Assembly: GCF_008801835.1 (NCBI RefSeq)
Contig: NZ_VZOW01000016.1
Coordinates: forward strand, 1-64,000
Reading direction: 5' to 3'
DNA: 64,000 bases
Source of the DNA: Cupriavidus pauculus
GTDB lineage: Bacteria > Pseudomonadota > Gammaproteobacteria > Burkholderiales > Burkholderiaceae
The notes under the pieces are model-generated. The model made no database searches. It was not told where the DNA came from and was given only the letters and a program-made list of their open reading frames with translations. Below are positions 23,754 to 34,315 of the stretch, piece after piece; position 1 is the first letter of the stretch, and each line of letters begins with the position of its first letter. The translations under genes and the position numbers were made by a program.

Positions 23754-26700
23754 GCCGTTTCTCCTTGTTGTTGCGGGCGCACATACCAGAGCGCAAACGG
23801 CAATTCGTGCGGATCGAGGCGGATGCGCTGGCGTTTGCCGTGCCACGTGAAGCGCTTGCCGTGCATGAGGTCCTCCGCGTTTAGCGCGGCGTGGTCGGGC
23901 AGTCCCCACTCCCACAGCGGCAGTTCGATGTCGCATTCGCGGGCGGCGCGCGGATCGAGGTTGATGGCGGCCAGCAGCACGTCGTCGCCGAACTCGCGCT
24001 GGCGCACGGCCTCCGTGCCCGCCGCGCTGGCCGGATCGCACGGATCGGCGCGCACATAGCGGGCGAAATACAGCACCGCGTCGTCGCTGGCGTGATAGAA
24101 GCGCAGCCCGAGATGGTTCTGCAGCGCCGGATGACTGGCGCGAATCTGATTGAGCCGCGCGATCTCGGCCACGATATTGCCCGGCGCCTGCCAGTCGCGC
24201 ACGCGCAGCTGGTATTTCTCGGAATCGAGATATTCCTCGCGCTCCACGCCGTTCAGCACCAGCGGGGCGCCTTCGCAAACCTCGAAACCGCTGTACATGC
24301 CCCACAGGCCGGACAGCAGCGCGGCCAGCGCGGCGCGAATCAGAAACGCGGGACGTCCCCCGTTGTGCAGGAAAAACGGGTTGATATCGGGCGTGTTGAC
24401 AAAGAAGTGCGGACGATAGAACTCGCGCAACGGGCTCTGCGTCAGCTCGGTCATGTATTCGGTCAGCTCGGCCTTGGTATTGCGCCACGTGAAGTACGTG
24501 TATGACTGCGCGAAGCCCAGCTTGGCCAGCCGCGCCATCATCTTGGGCCGCGTGAACGCCTCGGCCAGGAACAGCGTGTCCGGATATCGGGCGCGCACAT
24601 CGGCGATCATCCATTCCCAGAACGGCAGCGGCTTGGTATGCGGATTGTCGACGCGGAAAATCCGCACGCCCTGTTCGGCCCAGAACATCACCACGTCGCG
24701 CAGCGCCTGCCACAGCTGTTCGCCGGCCGGCGGAGCGGCGTAGAAATCGACGTTGACGATGTCCTCGTATTTCTTGGGCGGATTCTCGGCGTAGCGCAGC
24801 GTGCCGTCGGGCCGGTGCGAGAACCACTCGGGATGCTCGCGCAGCCACGGATGGTCGGGCGAGCACTGGATGGCGAAGTCGAGCGCGAGCTCGATGCCCA
24901 TCGCGGCCGCCGCCTGGCGCAGCCGCTGGAAGTCCTCGAGCGTGCCCAGTTGCGGGTGGATCGCGTCGTGGCCGCCTTCGGCGCTGCCGATCGCGTAGGG
25001 GCTGCCGACGTCGCCCGGCTCGGCCTTCAGGCTGTTGTTCTTGCCCTTGCGGTGTGCCTGGCCGATGGGATGGATCGGCGGAAAGTACAGCACGTCGAAG
25101 CCCATCGCGCGAATTGCCGGCAGACGCCGGATCACGTCGTCGAAGGTGCCGTGGCGATTGACGTCGCCGCTTTCCGATCGCGGAAACAGCTCGTACCAAC
25201 TGGCGAAGCGTCCGGCCAGACGATCGGCCTCGATCGGCATCGCGGTGGGATAGCGGCTGGCGAACGGCCGGCCGGCGGGCGTTGCCATGGCCGCGCGCAT
25301 GGCGGCTTCGGTGCGAGGTGAAAGCAGTATTTCCAGGCGCAGCGCATCGTCGCCGGCTGCTGCGTCGAGATCCGCCAGCAATGCGGCGGCATCGTCGATG
25401 CCGCTCGCCTGCGGGCTGTTCAGCGTTTCGGCTACCAGCCGCGTGCCTTCCTCGATCTCGAGCGTGATCTGCACGCCGGCCTTGCGCTTCTTGCCGATTT
25501 CGTCGAGCCAGCTTGCAAACGCATCACGCCAGGCTTCGACCGTGAACTCATGGCGTCCCAGCGCCACCATCGGAATGCTGCCGCGCCAGCGGTCGTTGTC
25601 CACGTGCGTCATCGGCGCGGCGTGCCACTCCTGGTCGCCCGGGCCGCGCCACAGCACCGCCGCGGCCAGCTTGTCGTGACCGTCCATCCAGATGTCGGCG
25701 GTTACCTCCACGCGCTCGCCGACCACGCGGCGCACGGCAAAGCGGCCGTTGTCGACGCTGGGCGAGAGATTTTCGATGGCCACGCGCGGAGCGGCCAGCG
25801 CCGACGCCAGCGCGCGGTTAGTGGTCTTGCGCCCGTTGGGCGCGCGCTTTGGCGCGGCAGCCGCAGGCGCGGGCCGGGCTTCGTACAGGCGGATGTCGGC
25901 GGGCGGCAATGTGATGGTGCTGGAAGGATCGAGCGGCGTATCGGCTTCCAGCGCGCTGCCCGGGCCGCCTGCGGCGGGTGTCAGCGTGGCGGCCGGCTGC
26001 GGCAAGGCGCCCAGCACGCGGTCCGCGCCCAGGCAGGCGGGCTCCAGCGGGCAGGGATTGACCACCACCGTAAGCGCCGGTGCGGCGGGCGCGCCATTGG
26101 CGGCATACCTCGGCACGCGCGCCAGTACCGTCAGCGGGGCGCCGGGGCCGCTGACGTGCCGGATGGCAACGGCCGGTTCGGGATCGCGCGCGGTCAGCCA
26201 CGCGTTGGCCTGCATCAGTTCGTGCGTGAGATCGTAAGGCGCGTCGACGATGTCGCCGGCTGGGCCGTCGCCCTGTCCCGCAGAGGACACGGCACTGCCA
26301 TCGAAGCTGGCGGCCTGCGCTGCGGCAGCGCCCGTTTCATACCCGGCCGGCACCAGCCAGCCGTCGCCGATGGCGGCGGCGGTCCAGAGCGCGCGGCGCG
26401 CAGCCAGCACGTCGACGCCGTCGGGCGCCAGCGCCGGCGCCGCCAGCACGCGGCCGAAGCGGCGCAGCCGGGCGATCTCCTCGGTCAGCCAGGCGCTGCG
26501 ATAGTCCCACCAGGGCAGCGACGAGAACGCGCCGTCGAACGGCACGCTGGCGAGCTCTTCGAGTTGCGCGGGCGAAGTGCCGGGCGTCCAGGCCAGGAAC
26601 AGCGCGTCGCCCTGACGCCGCACGGTTTCGATCAGTTCGGTCCAGTGTCTAGCGGCCACGCGCGCCGGGGCACGGCAGCAGAAACCGGCCGCGCCGGCCT

Positions 26701-27073
26701 GGACGGCGTCGCCAAGCTGCGCGCTCCACCACGCCACCAGTTGCTCGGCAATCGCGTCGTCGAACCATCGCGCGCGCACGCCGGGCAGATGACTGTCCGT
26801 AGCGTCGGGGCTGCCCGACGGACGCGCGTGATCGACCCAGCCGTCATGCTGGCCGGCGATGTTCGACGGCAGTCGATCGAGCGCCAGATCGAGCAGCGGG
26901 GCAAGCCCTTCGGCGCGGCAGGCCTGTAGCGCCTGGTGCAGGGCGTCTTGCGACGTGTGAGGCGCTGACCAGCCGGCCAGCAGGATATGGTCGAATCCGA
27001 GCGACGCGGCGCGTACCAGCGCGTCGCGATCCACTGCCCGGGCGTCCGTCAGATTGAGTTGGCATATGCGCAC
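23750..27073 (-). CDS. glgE: Maltosyltransferase GlgE with N-terminal extension
   Basis: GlgE transfers maltose from alpha-maltose-1-phosphate to the non-reducing end of alpha-1,4-glucan. The 1107-aa protein is about 415 residues longer than ordinary GlgE. The typical GlgE portion starts near 430 (APRVAIENLSPSVDNGRFAV) and includes LYFPPIHPIG, nucleophile Asp809 in FRVDNPHTKPLPFWEW, Glu838 in LFLAEAFTRP, and FFVNTPDINP. The 29-residue Asp-Glu distance matches known GlgE. The N-terminal 300 residues read like a degenerate GH13 barrel without catalytic residues. The start is GTG at 27073, with AGAGGA 9 nt upstream. It leads a five-gene operon with overlapping or closely spaced genes and has a sigma-54-type promoter at 27157-27173. 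Confidence 0.94.
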
Positions 27074-27156
27074 TGCAAGAGTCCTCTGGCCGTGAGCGCC
27101 CCGGGGCAGGTTGGGCGCGCGACGTCTGTTTCGTCTGTTTCAATTCGGACCGGACA

Positions 27157-27173
27157 TGCGAATCACGTGCCAG
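27157..27173 (-). promoter_or_regulatory. Candidate sigma-54 promoter of the glgE operon
   Basis: On the minus strand the bases read CTGGCACGTGATTCGCA. TGGCACG matches the -24 consensus fully. The GG and GC dinucleotides are 10 nt apart, and the -12 TCGCA differs from TTGCA at one position. Transcription would start near 27146, about 70 nt before the GTG start codon. Confidence 0.72.
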
Positions 27174-27405
27174 TGTGCGCGCCGCGACAGGATTTTCAGC
27201 ACGGCCGTGGTGGAGCAACGGAATGGTGGAGATCGACGGTAACCGGACCAGGAAGGCGGACCTGTCAGGGTTGTAAAAATTGCGTGCGTGGCGCCCTGTT
27301 CAGGGTAGGAATGGCGTGTGCGTCGGGCGCTCCACATCCTCCGTTCGGGTGACGTGATGCGTCGATGCGCAGGCGACCGACTGTGCGAAATGGAAGATGG
27401 CGGGC

Positions 27406-27431
27406 AAAAAAAACGCCGGGAGACCCCGGCG
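27406..27431 (-). terminator. Intrinsic terminator of the first sigma-54 activator gene
   Basis: A 7-bp perfect stem (CGCCGGG with CCCGGCG) with a 4-nt loop is followed on the minus strand by eight T residues. It lies 5 bp past the stop at 27437. Confidence 0.88.
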
Positions 27432-27436
27432 CGCCA

Positions 27437-28495
27437 TCAGCTCGTGCGGTACACGTCGAGCCGGTTATAGAGCGTCTTCAGGCTGACGCCGAGCGCCTTG
27501 GCGGCCTGGCGTTTGTCGCCGTCGAAGCGGGCCAGCGTGGCCAGGATAATCTCGCGCTGGGTATCGGCCAGTGTGGTGCCGACGCGCACGCTGACCACGC
27601 CGTCCACCGTGGTGGGCCGGGGCGGCTGGCTGGACATGCCGGGGTTGCCGATTTCCACCTGACGATCGGCCAGGATGTACGCGCGATAGATCGTGTTCTT
27701 CAGTTCGCGGACGTTACCGGGCCAGTCGTAGCGCGTCAGGCGTTCCAGCGATCCGGGCGCGAAGGTCTTGTCGGTCTGCTCCATGGCGTTGAATTCATCG
27801 AGAAAATGGCGCGCCAAGACGGTGATGTCCTCGACGCGTTCGCGCAGCGGCGGAATATGGAGCGGAAACACCGCCAGCCGATAGAGCAGGTCTTCGCGCA
27901 GTTGGCCGCCGCGCACGGCTTCCATCGGGTCGCGGTTGGTGGCGGCCAGGATGCGCACGTCGCTCACCAGCGGCGTATCGCCACCGACACGATGGAACGA
28001 GCGGCTTTCCAGTACGCGCAGCAGCTTGATCTGCATCTCCACCGGCATCTCGGTGACTTCATCGAGGAACAGCGTGCCGCCCTGCGCCTGTTCGAAGTAG
28101 CCGGCTTTCTGGTCGAGCGCGCCGGTGAAGCCGCCTTTTTCGTGCCCGAACAGTTCCGATTCGATCAGCGTCGGGGCAATCGCGCCGCAGTTGACCGCCA
28201 CGAACGGGCCGTTGCGGCGATTGCTGCGGTCGTGTACGGCCCGCGCCACCACCTCCTTGCCAGTGCCTGATTCCCCCACCGCCAGCATGGTGACGTCGGT
28301 CACGGCGACGCGGTTGAGCTGGGCGATGAGGCGTTGCATGGCTGGCGACGTGCTGTCCCAGAGCGGCGAAACCTGGGCCGGGGCGGCACGGCGCCCCGGC
28401 GTGCGGGCCGGGGGCGGGACGGAGCGTCCGGAAGGGAGCGTGGCAGTGGTTGACACGGATTTGTCTGGCGCGCCGCCCTGTCCCGCCGGGGGCAC
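27437..28495 (-). CDS. Sigma-54-dependent activator without receiver domain
   Basis: The 352-aa protein has a short Pro-rich N-terminus (1-45), an AAA+ sigma-54 interaction domain with Walker A GESGTGKE (74-81) and Walker [14 protein letters not shown], and a Fis-type HTH ending [17 protein letters not shown]. The sigma-54 contact loop reads GGFTGA (121-126), a variant of GAFTGA. With no receiver or sensor domain it resembles PspF-type activators, which are controlled by partner proteins or by level. It lies upstream of glgE in the same direction and faces a second activator (28773). The HTH is nearly identical to that of the second activator. ATG 28495 lacks a clear ribosome-binding site, so the start is uncertain. 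Confidence 0.9.
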   Translation of the reverse strand: MPPAGQGGAPDKSVSTTATLPSGRSVPPPARTPGRRAAPAQVSPLWDSTSPAMQRLIAQLNRVAVTDVTMLAVGESGTGKEVVARAVHDRSNRRNGPFVAVNCGAIAPTLIESELFGHEKGGFTGALDQKAGYFEQAQGGTLFLDEVTEMPVEMQIKLLRVLESRSFHRVGGDTPLVSDVRILAATNRDPMEAVRGGQLREDLLYRLAVFPLHIPPLRERVEDITVLARHFLDEFNAMEQTDKTFAPGSLERLTRYDWPGNVRELKNTIYRAYILADRQVEIGNPGMSSQPPRPTTVDGVVSVRVGTTLADTQREIILATLARFDGDKRQAAKALGVSLKTLYNRLDVYRTS

Positions 28496-28611
28496 ATATG
28501 CCGCGATGGGGGGTGCGAGCGCTTCATGATGGTGAAGATGCCTATCATGCTATCCGCTCGAGCGCCCAGTGGCTACCGCCCGAGGACGCGTCGCGGCATG
28601 ATCCCACAGGC

Positions 28612-28658
28612 GTGTAAGACAGACACTGGCATATCGGCCAGTGTGCAATCATTACACT
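28612..28658. promoter_or_regulatory. Cluster of GTGT/ACAC inverted repeats between divergent activators
   Basis: A perfect 8-bp inverted repeat, ACACTGGC (28623-28630) and GCCAGTGT (28637-28644) with a 6-nt spacer, is flanked by GTGT at 28612 and ACACT at 28654. The outer elements pair with the central arms as GTGT-N7-ACAC and AGTGT-N9-ACACT. This looks like an operator for one or both divergent sigma-54 activators. The binding protein is inferred. Confidence 0.5.
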
Positions 28659-28772
28659 TCAGCCTAAACCGGCGCGCGAGGCGGCAGTCTCCAACCGTGC
28701 GCCTAACTATCATTCCACCGCTTCGGCCATGACATCCCGACGCTGGTCAGACGACGTTCCCTACTTGCGCCT

Positions 28773-30176
<1,404 letters not shown>

Positions 30177-30318
30177 GCGCGCGTGAGCCGCGGTCCCGCG
30201 AGGCGATTCGCCACGGCATGGGCCGATCGCGCAGCAACGCGCCCGCCGGGGCGCACGATTCTTGCGTGCAAGGTGCCATTGCAATTTCCCAAGTGCAGAT
30301 CAATGGTTGAGCAGCGAC

Positions 30319-31155
30319 ATGGCTGACGCCCCCAGAAACCCTTCCAGTGATGCACGCGATGCATCGAGCGCGCTACCGCAGTCCCACGATGTCTGTGATC
30401 CCTGCGATGCGCCGTTGCCCGTGCACAGCATCAACGAGGTAACGGCCCTGATGGAGCAGGCTTCTCATGACCTGCGCTCGTCGCTGAATGCGATCCAGAG
30501 CTGGAGCTACGTACTCGATCGCTCGATCGATGCGATGGCCGGCCCCGCGCAGCGCGCGCTGGCAGGTATGCGCTCGGGCATGCAGCAGCAGCTGGCACTG
30601 ATCGAGGAAATGGAAGAAGGCGTGCGCCTGCTGGCGGATGAACGCACCCCGGCGTGGGAAGAAGCCGATCTGCGCGTGGTGGCCGAACAGGCGATTGCCG
30701 ATAAGCGGCCCGCAGCCGAGGCGCGAGGCGTGATGTTGACCGATCTGGATTGCCGTAGCCCGCAAGGGCGCGATTTTCTGGTGCAGGGCGATTCGCTGCG
30801 CATGGCGCCGCTGCTCCGGCACCTGCTGGTGCACTGCATCTGGCGCGCTGCCGCGGGCGGATCGGTCAGCGTGCACCTTACCGCGGAAGACGACTACGTC
30901 AAGTTCCGGATTACCGAGAGCCCGCCGGTCGAAAAAACGCGCGGCGCCAGCCGCCTGGCGGCGCTGAGCGATTTCTTCGCGCGCCGCATCCCGCCCGATG
31001 GCGGTCATTCGCCGCGCCAGAGCACCGCGCTGCTGCTGACGCGCCGCATGGTCGAACTGCAGGGCGCGCAACTGACCGCGGAAAACGAAGCGTGCGACAC
31101 CGATAGCGTGACGATCTGCATCGCCGTCCGTTTCCCGCGCAAGCATTCCGCCTAA
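30319..31155 (+). CDS. Degenerate histidine kinase-like protein
   Basis: The 278-aa soluble protein keeps an H-box (MEQASHDLRSSLNAIQSWSYVL) with the phospho-acceptor His and a dimerisation helix pair. In the ATPase half, however, the N-box Asn (HLLVHCIWRA), the DxGxG motif (ITESPPVEK) and the GxGLGL motif (RQSTALLLTRRMVE) are all missing. It probably cannot bind ATP normally and may act as a phosphotransfer or regulatory partner of the adjacent NtrC-type regulator. ATG 30319 is chosen over the TTG frame start at 30262. Assignment as a pseudo-kinase is inference from the missing motifs. Confidence 0.72.
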   Translation: MADAPRNPSSDARDASSALPQSHDVCDPCDAPLPVHSINEVTALMEQASHDLRSSLNAIQSWSYVLDRSIDAMAGPAQRALAGMRSGMQQQLALIEEMEEGVRLLADERTPAWEEADLRVVAEQAIADKRPAAEARGVMLTDLDCRSPQGRDFLVQGDSLRMAPLLRHLLVHCIWRAAAGGSVSVHLTAEDDYVKFRITESPPVEKTRGASRLAALSDFFARRIPPDGGHSPRQSTALLLTRRMVELQGAQLTAENEACDTDSVTICIAVRFPRKHSA

Positions 31156-31775
<620 letters not shown>

Positions 31776-31910
31776 AGCGCGCGAAGGCGCAGCGCGCCGC
31801 GAGATGTCGCGCCAGTTGGCGCCGGCGAGCCGAGCGATTGAAATTCCGAAGCGCCGGCTTGTGCGCCTGGACACCATTGCATTGCAACATGCCTTGAACG
31901 GAGCCTCAGG

Positions 31911-32498
31911 ATGTCTACGATCATCGCAGGACGATTCGATACGTTTGCCCGGGCCGAGACGACCGCAACGCGTTTGATGGCCAAGGGCGTCAAGCAGGAC
32001 GATCTGAACATGTTCTATGTGAATCCGGCCGGCCAGCACGCGGCATATCCGATCGGCGGCGACCACGCGGCCGACCCGGCTGCGCGAAAATCCGGCAAGG
32101 GCGCTGGCCGTGGAGCGTTGATCGGCGCGGTTATCGGCGCGGGTATCGGCATCTGCCTCGCGGCGGCGGTGCGCGCCTGGTATGGCGCGAACCTGCAGCC
32201 GTGGGTGCTGGTACTGGTGGTGGCATTTGCGACCGGGCTCGGCGCGTATGGCGGGTCGCTGGTTGGCGCGCTGTCGCTGACCAGCCAGCGTAGCGGCCGC
32301 ATGCGTCACGCGGGCGTTTTGCTGGCCGCGCATGTCAGTCCCGATAACACCACGCTGGTCGCCAACGAACTGCGACAGAACGGCGCGCAGGACGTGGAGC
32401 GCGCTGAGGGCCAATGGCGCAACGGACGCTGGGAAGATTTCGATCCCCTGGCCGCGCCGGTGCCTGTGGGCCGCACCAGCGCGAGCGAGCGCGCGTGA
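31911..32498 (+). CDS. Glycine-zipper membrane protein, stress 17M-like
   Basis: The 195-aa protein starts with a fold of about 45 residues (MSTIIAGRFDTFARAETTA, then FYVNPAG), like general-stress 17M-type domains. A Gly-rich pair of membrane segments follows (about 66-90 with GALIGAVIGAGIGICLA, and 97-121). The C-terminal segment is HAGVLLAAHV to WEDFDPLAAP. The soluble N- and C-terminal parts are clearly paralogous to the product of 40201-40686, which lacks the membrane insert. It probably sits in the inner membrane. Function unknown; the stress link is inferred from domain and context. Confidence 0.78.
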   Translation: MSTIIAGRFDTFARAETTATRLMAKGVKQDDLNMFYVNPAGQHAAYPIGGDHAADPAARKSGKGAGRGALIGAVIGAGIGICLAAAVRAWYGANLQPWVLVLVVAFATGLGAYGGSLVGALSLTSQRSGRMRHAGVLLAAHVSPDNTTLVANELRQNGAQDVERAEGQWRNGRWEDFDPLAAPVPVGRTSASERA

Positions 32499-32536
32499 TC
32501 GATTCCCTTTTTATTTTTCACCCAGAGGAGCTGCTC

Positions 32537-33004
32537 ATGAAGCCCGTTGAACCACAAGTACCCCCGCCGCCCGGCGGCCCGGTGCGCGGCGCCGCGATCA
32601 TCGGCGATGTCGATCAAACAGGAGCCGGCTGCGGCCCGTTTGTGATGGCCTCCGATACGCTCGAGGGAAACAAGGTCGTCGATCCGTCGGGCGAGGAAAT
32701 CGGCACGATCGACCACATCATGCTTGACGTGCTTGGCGGTCGCATCGCGTATGCGGTGCTGGCGATGGGCGGCTTTCTGGGCATCGGCGAGCGCCTGCAT
32801 GCGTTGCCCTGGTCCGCCCTGACGCTCGACACGCGCCGCAAATGCTTCGTGCTCGGCGTCGAAAAAGAGCGGATCAAGGCCGCTCCTGGTTTCGACAAGG
32901 AGCACTGGCCCACCATGGCGAATTCGCAATGGGCCACCAGCATTCACGAGTACTACGGTATCTCGCCTTACTGGGAAAAGGATCGCTACGATCCCTGGGC
33001 TTGA
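32537..33004 (+). CDS. PRC-barrel domain protein
   Basis: The 155-aa soluble protein has a PRC-barrel (about 35-105): ASDTLEGNKVVDPSGEEIG, DHIMLDVLGGRIAYAVLAMG, then HALPWSALTLD. The C-terminal tail IHEYYGISPYWEKDRYDPWA is shared by PRC-barrel proteins linked to stress. PRC-barrels generally serve as small binding modules, in RNA processing or membrane-associated assemblies. The start ATG 32537 has GAGGAG 7 nt upstream. It lies 38 bp after the glycine-zipper gene, probably in the same transcript, and ends at a hairpin terminator. Confidence 0.88.
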   Translation: MKPVEPQVPPPPGGPVRGAAIIGDVDQTGAGCGPFVMASDTLEGNKVVDPSGEEIGTIDHIMLDVLGGRIAYAVLAMGGFLGIGERLHALPWSALTLDTRRKCFVLGVEKERIKAAPGFDKEHWPTMANSQWATSIHEYYGISPYWEKDRYDPWA

Positions 33005-33057
33005 ACGCCAGTATTGTCACCACCCGGCTCGGGCGGATGCGAGCCGGGCAAGAATCC

Positions 33058-33095
33058 GCCGCCTCGCGTTACTGCGCATGCGAGGCGGCTTTCGT
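33058..33095 (+). terminator. Terminator after the PRC-barrel gene
   Basis: A 10-bp perfect stem (GCCGCCTCGC at 33058-33067, GCGAGGCGGC at 33080-33089) is followed by TTTCGTTT. It lies between convergent genes, 54 bp past the PRC-barrel stop. Confidence 0.75.
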
Positions 33096-33106
33096 TTCTG
33101 GATCCG

Positions 33107-33463
33107 TTATACCTTGTGGTTGACCTGGCCCGGCGGCTTGTTGGAAGGGTCGGCGCGCATGCCGGTGGCTTCCGGCGGCTGTCCCATCGGTTCCTGGGGC
33201 GGCGGTACGCGCGTGGTCAACTGGTTTGACACGCCCAGGATGCCGGGCGGGGTGGACGCGGCCTTTTCGATGCGCTGCGCGATGTCTATATCTTCCACGC
33301 GGCCGGTGATCGTTACGCGCCGATCCACCACGTGCACGGCCACGCCGTCCGGCATGTCGCCGCCGCACGCTTCGGCGATGCACGTGCCGACGCGCTCGCG
33401 CAGTTGTTCGTCTTCGTCGTCGTTGTGAAGCCGCTCGGGCGATGCGTTTGCAGTCTGCGTCAT
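33107..33463 (-). CDS. BON domain protein
   Basis: The 118-aa protein has one BON domain (about 25-85): LRERVGTCIAEACGGDMPDG, VAVHVVDRRVTITGRVEDI, then GVSNQLTTRVPPP. BON modules bind phospholipid or glycan surfaces and occur in osmotic-stress proteins such as OsmY. No signal peptide is evident, so cytoplasmic or membrane-surface action is more likely than periplasmic. ATG 33463 follows AAAGGAA at a good distance. A Pro-rich tail (about 90-118) follows the domain. It is transcribed towards the PRC-barrel gene. Confidence 0.85.
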   Translation of the reverse strand: MTQTANASPERLHNDDEDEQLRERVGTCIAEACGGDMPDGVAVHVVDRRVTITGRVEDIDIAQRIEKAASTPPGILGVSNQLTTRVPPPQEPMGQPPEATGMRADPSNKPPGQVNHKV

Positions 33464-33694
33464 GGTGGTTCCTTTCCTGTCGGACAAGAGATGGACGCGG
33501 CCAGCTTCTTGCCGCGCACGCACACCGGTGAGACGCAATCGTCATGCCCACGCGGAGCGCCCAGGTTCACGTCGAGGTTTGTAGAAACGACGTGTCACGG
33601 TGCCGGATGACATCCTTGTAGGACGCCACCGACTGAAACTGCATGAGGGCGCTCCCTACAATGTAGTCAGTCCTGCTTCGCATGGGAGCGATTC

Positions 33695-34219
33695 ATGCCA
33701 CAGCCAACCAATCGCCGCATTCTGCATTTATTCGATCGCTTTGCCGGCTCCGCCACGCGGCAGGCGGGCTCGCCGGTGGCGTTCGTGCTGGCCGTGCTCG
33801 TGGTGGTGATATGGGCCGTCACCGGGCCGATGTTCAAGTTCTCGGAGACATGGCAACTGGTGATCAACACGGGCACCACCATCATTACCTTCCTGATGGT
33901 GTTCCTGATCCAGCAGAGCCAGAACAAGGACGCCCTTGCCGTGCACCTGAAGCTCAACGAGTTGCTGGCGTCGCATCGCGAGGCCAGCAACCATCTGGTC
34001 TCGATCGAGGACCTCGACGAGGAAGAACTACGCCAGCTCGTGGCGTTCTACCGGCAGCTCGCGAAGCTTGCAGACGAGGAGGGCGGCGTGAAATGCAGCC
34101 ACTCGATCGACGAGGCCAATCTGAATCACCGCGACAAGCGGCAGGCGCAGCTATCGCGCCACGGACGCCACCATCCAGCGGTCCAGCAGGAAACGGGAGA
34201 GGCGTCCGCCGCGGCTTGA
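33695..34219 (+). CDS. Low-affinity iron permease family protein
   Basis: The 174-aa inner membrane protein has two membrane segments (about 26-47 and 54-74) in the family arrangement ending TIITFLMVFLIQQSQNKD. A cytoplasmic helix (ALAVHLKLNELLASHREASN) and an acidic segment (SIEDLDEEELRQL) follow, as in bacterial members of the low-affinity Fe/Cu permease family. The transport function in bacteria is poorly established. A 9-bp stem-loop without a T run (34221-34246) follows the stop. The C-terminal 45 residues are hydrophilic and not conserved in the family as far as I can tell. Confidence 0.85.
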   Translation: MPQPTNRRILHLFDRFAGSATRQAGSPVAFVLAVLVVVIWAVTGPMFKFSETWQLVINTGTTIITFLMVFLIQQSQNKDALAVHLKLNELLASHREASNHLVSIEDLDEEELRQLVAFYRQLAKLADEEGGVKCSHSIDEANLNHRDKRQAQLSRHGRHHPAVQQETGEASAAA

Positions 34220-34220
34220 G

Positions 34221-34246
34221 CGCATCGGCGCAATCGGGCCGATGCG
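34221..34246. repeat. Stem-loop after the iron permease gene
   Basis: CGCATCGGC (34221-34229) pairs perfectly with GCCGATGCG (34238-34246). No T run follows, so it may stabilise the mRNA end or help Rho-dependent termination. Confidence 0.5.
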
Positions 34247-34315
34247 TGCGCGCGGTCCTTCCGTACACCGTACAACCCATGGCGTAGAAAGCGGCCTGGC
34301 CGCACAGGAGCCCAC

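Larger units (their letters stand above)
27074..27436. other. glgE upstream control region
   Basis: This 363-bp stretch has no gene. It holds the glgE leader and sigma-54-type promoter (27157-27173), room for upstream activator sites, and the terminator of the following regulator (27406-27431). The 10-mer GCCAGTGTGC at 27169-27178 recurs exactly at 28637-28646, in the palindromic region between the two activator genes. Confidence 0.6.

Noticed and set aside
28627..28646. TGGC followed by TGTGC as a sigma-54 promoter for the response regulator gene
   Set aside because: The GG and GC dinucleotides are not 10 nt apart in either direction, so the spacing rule fails.
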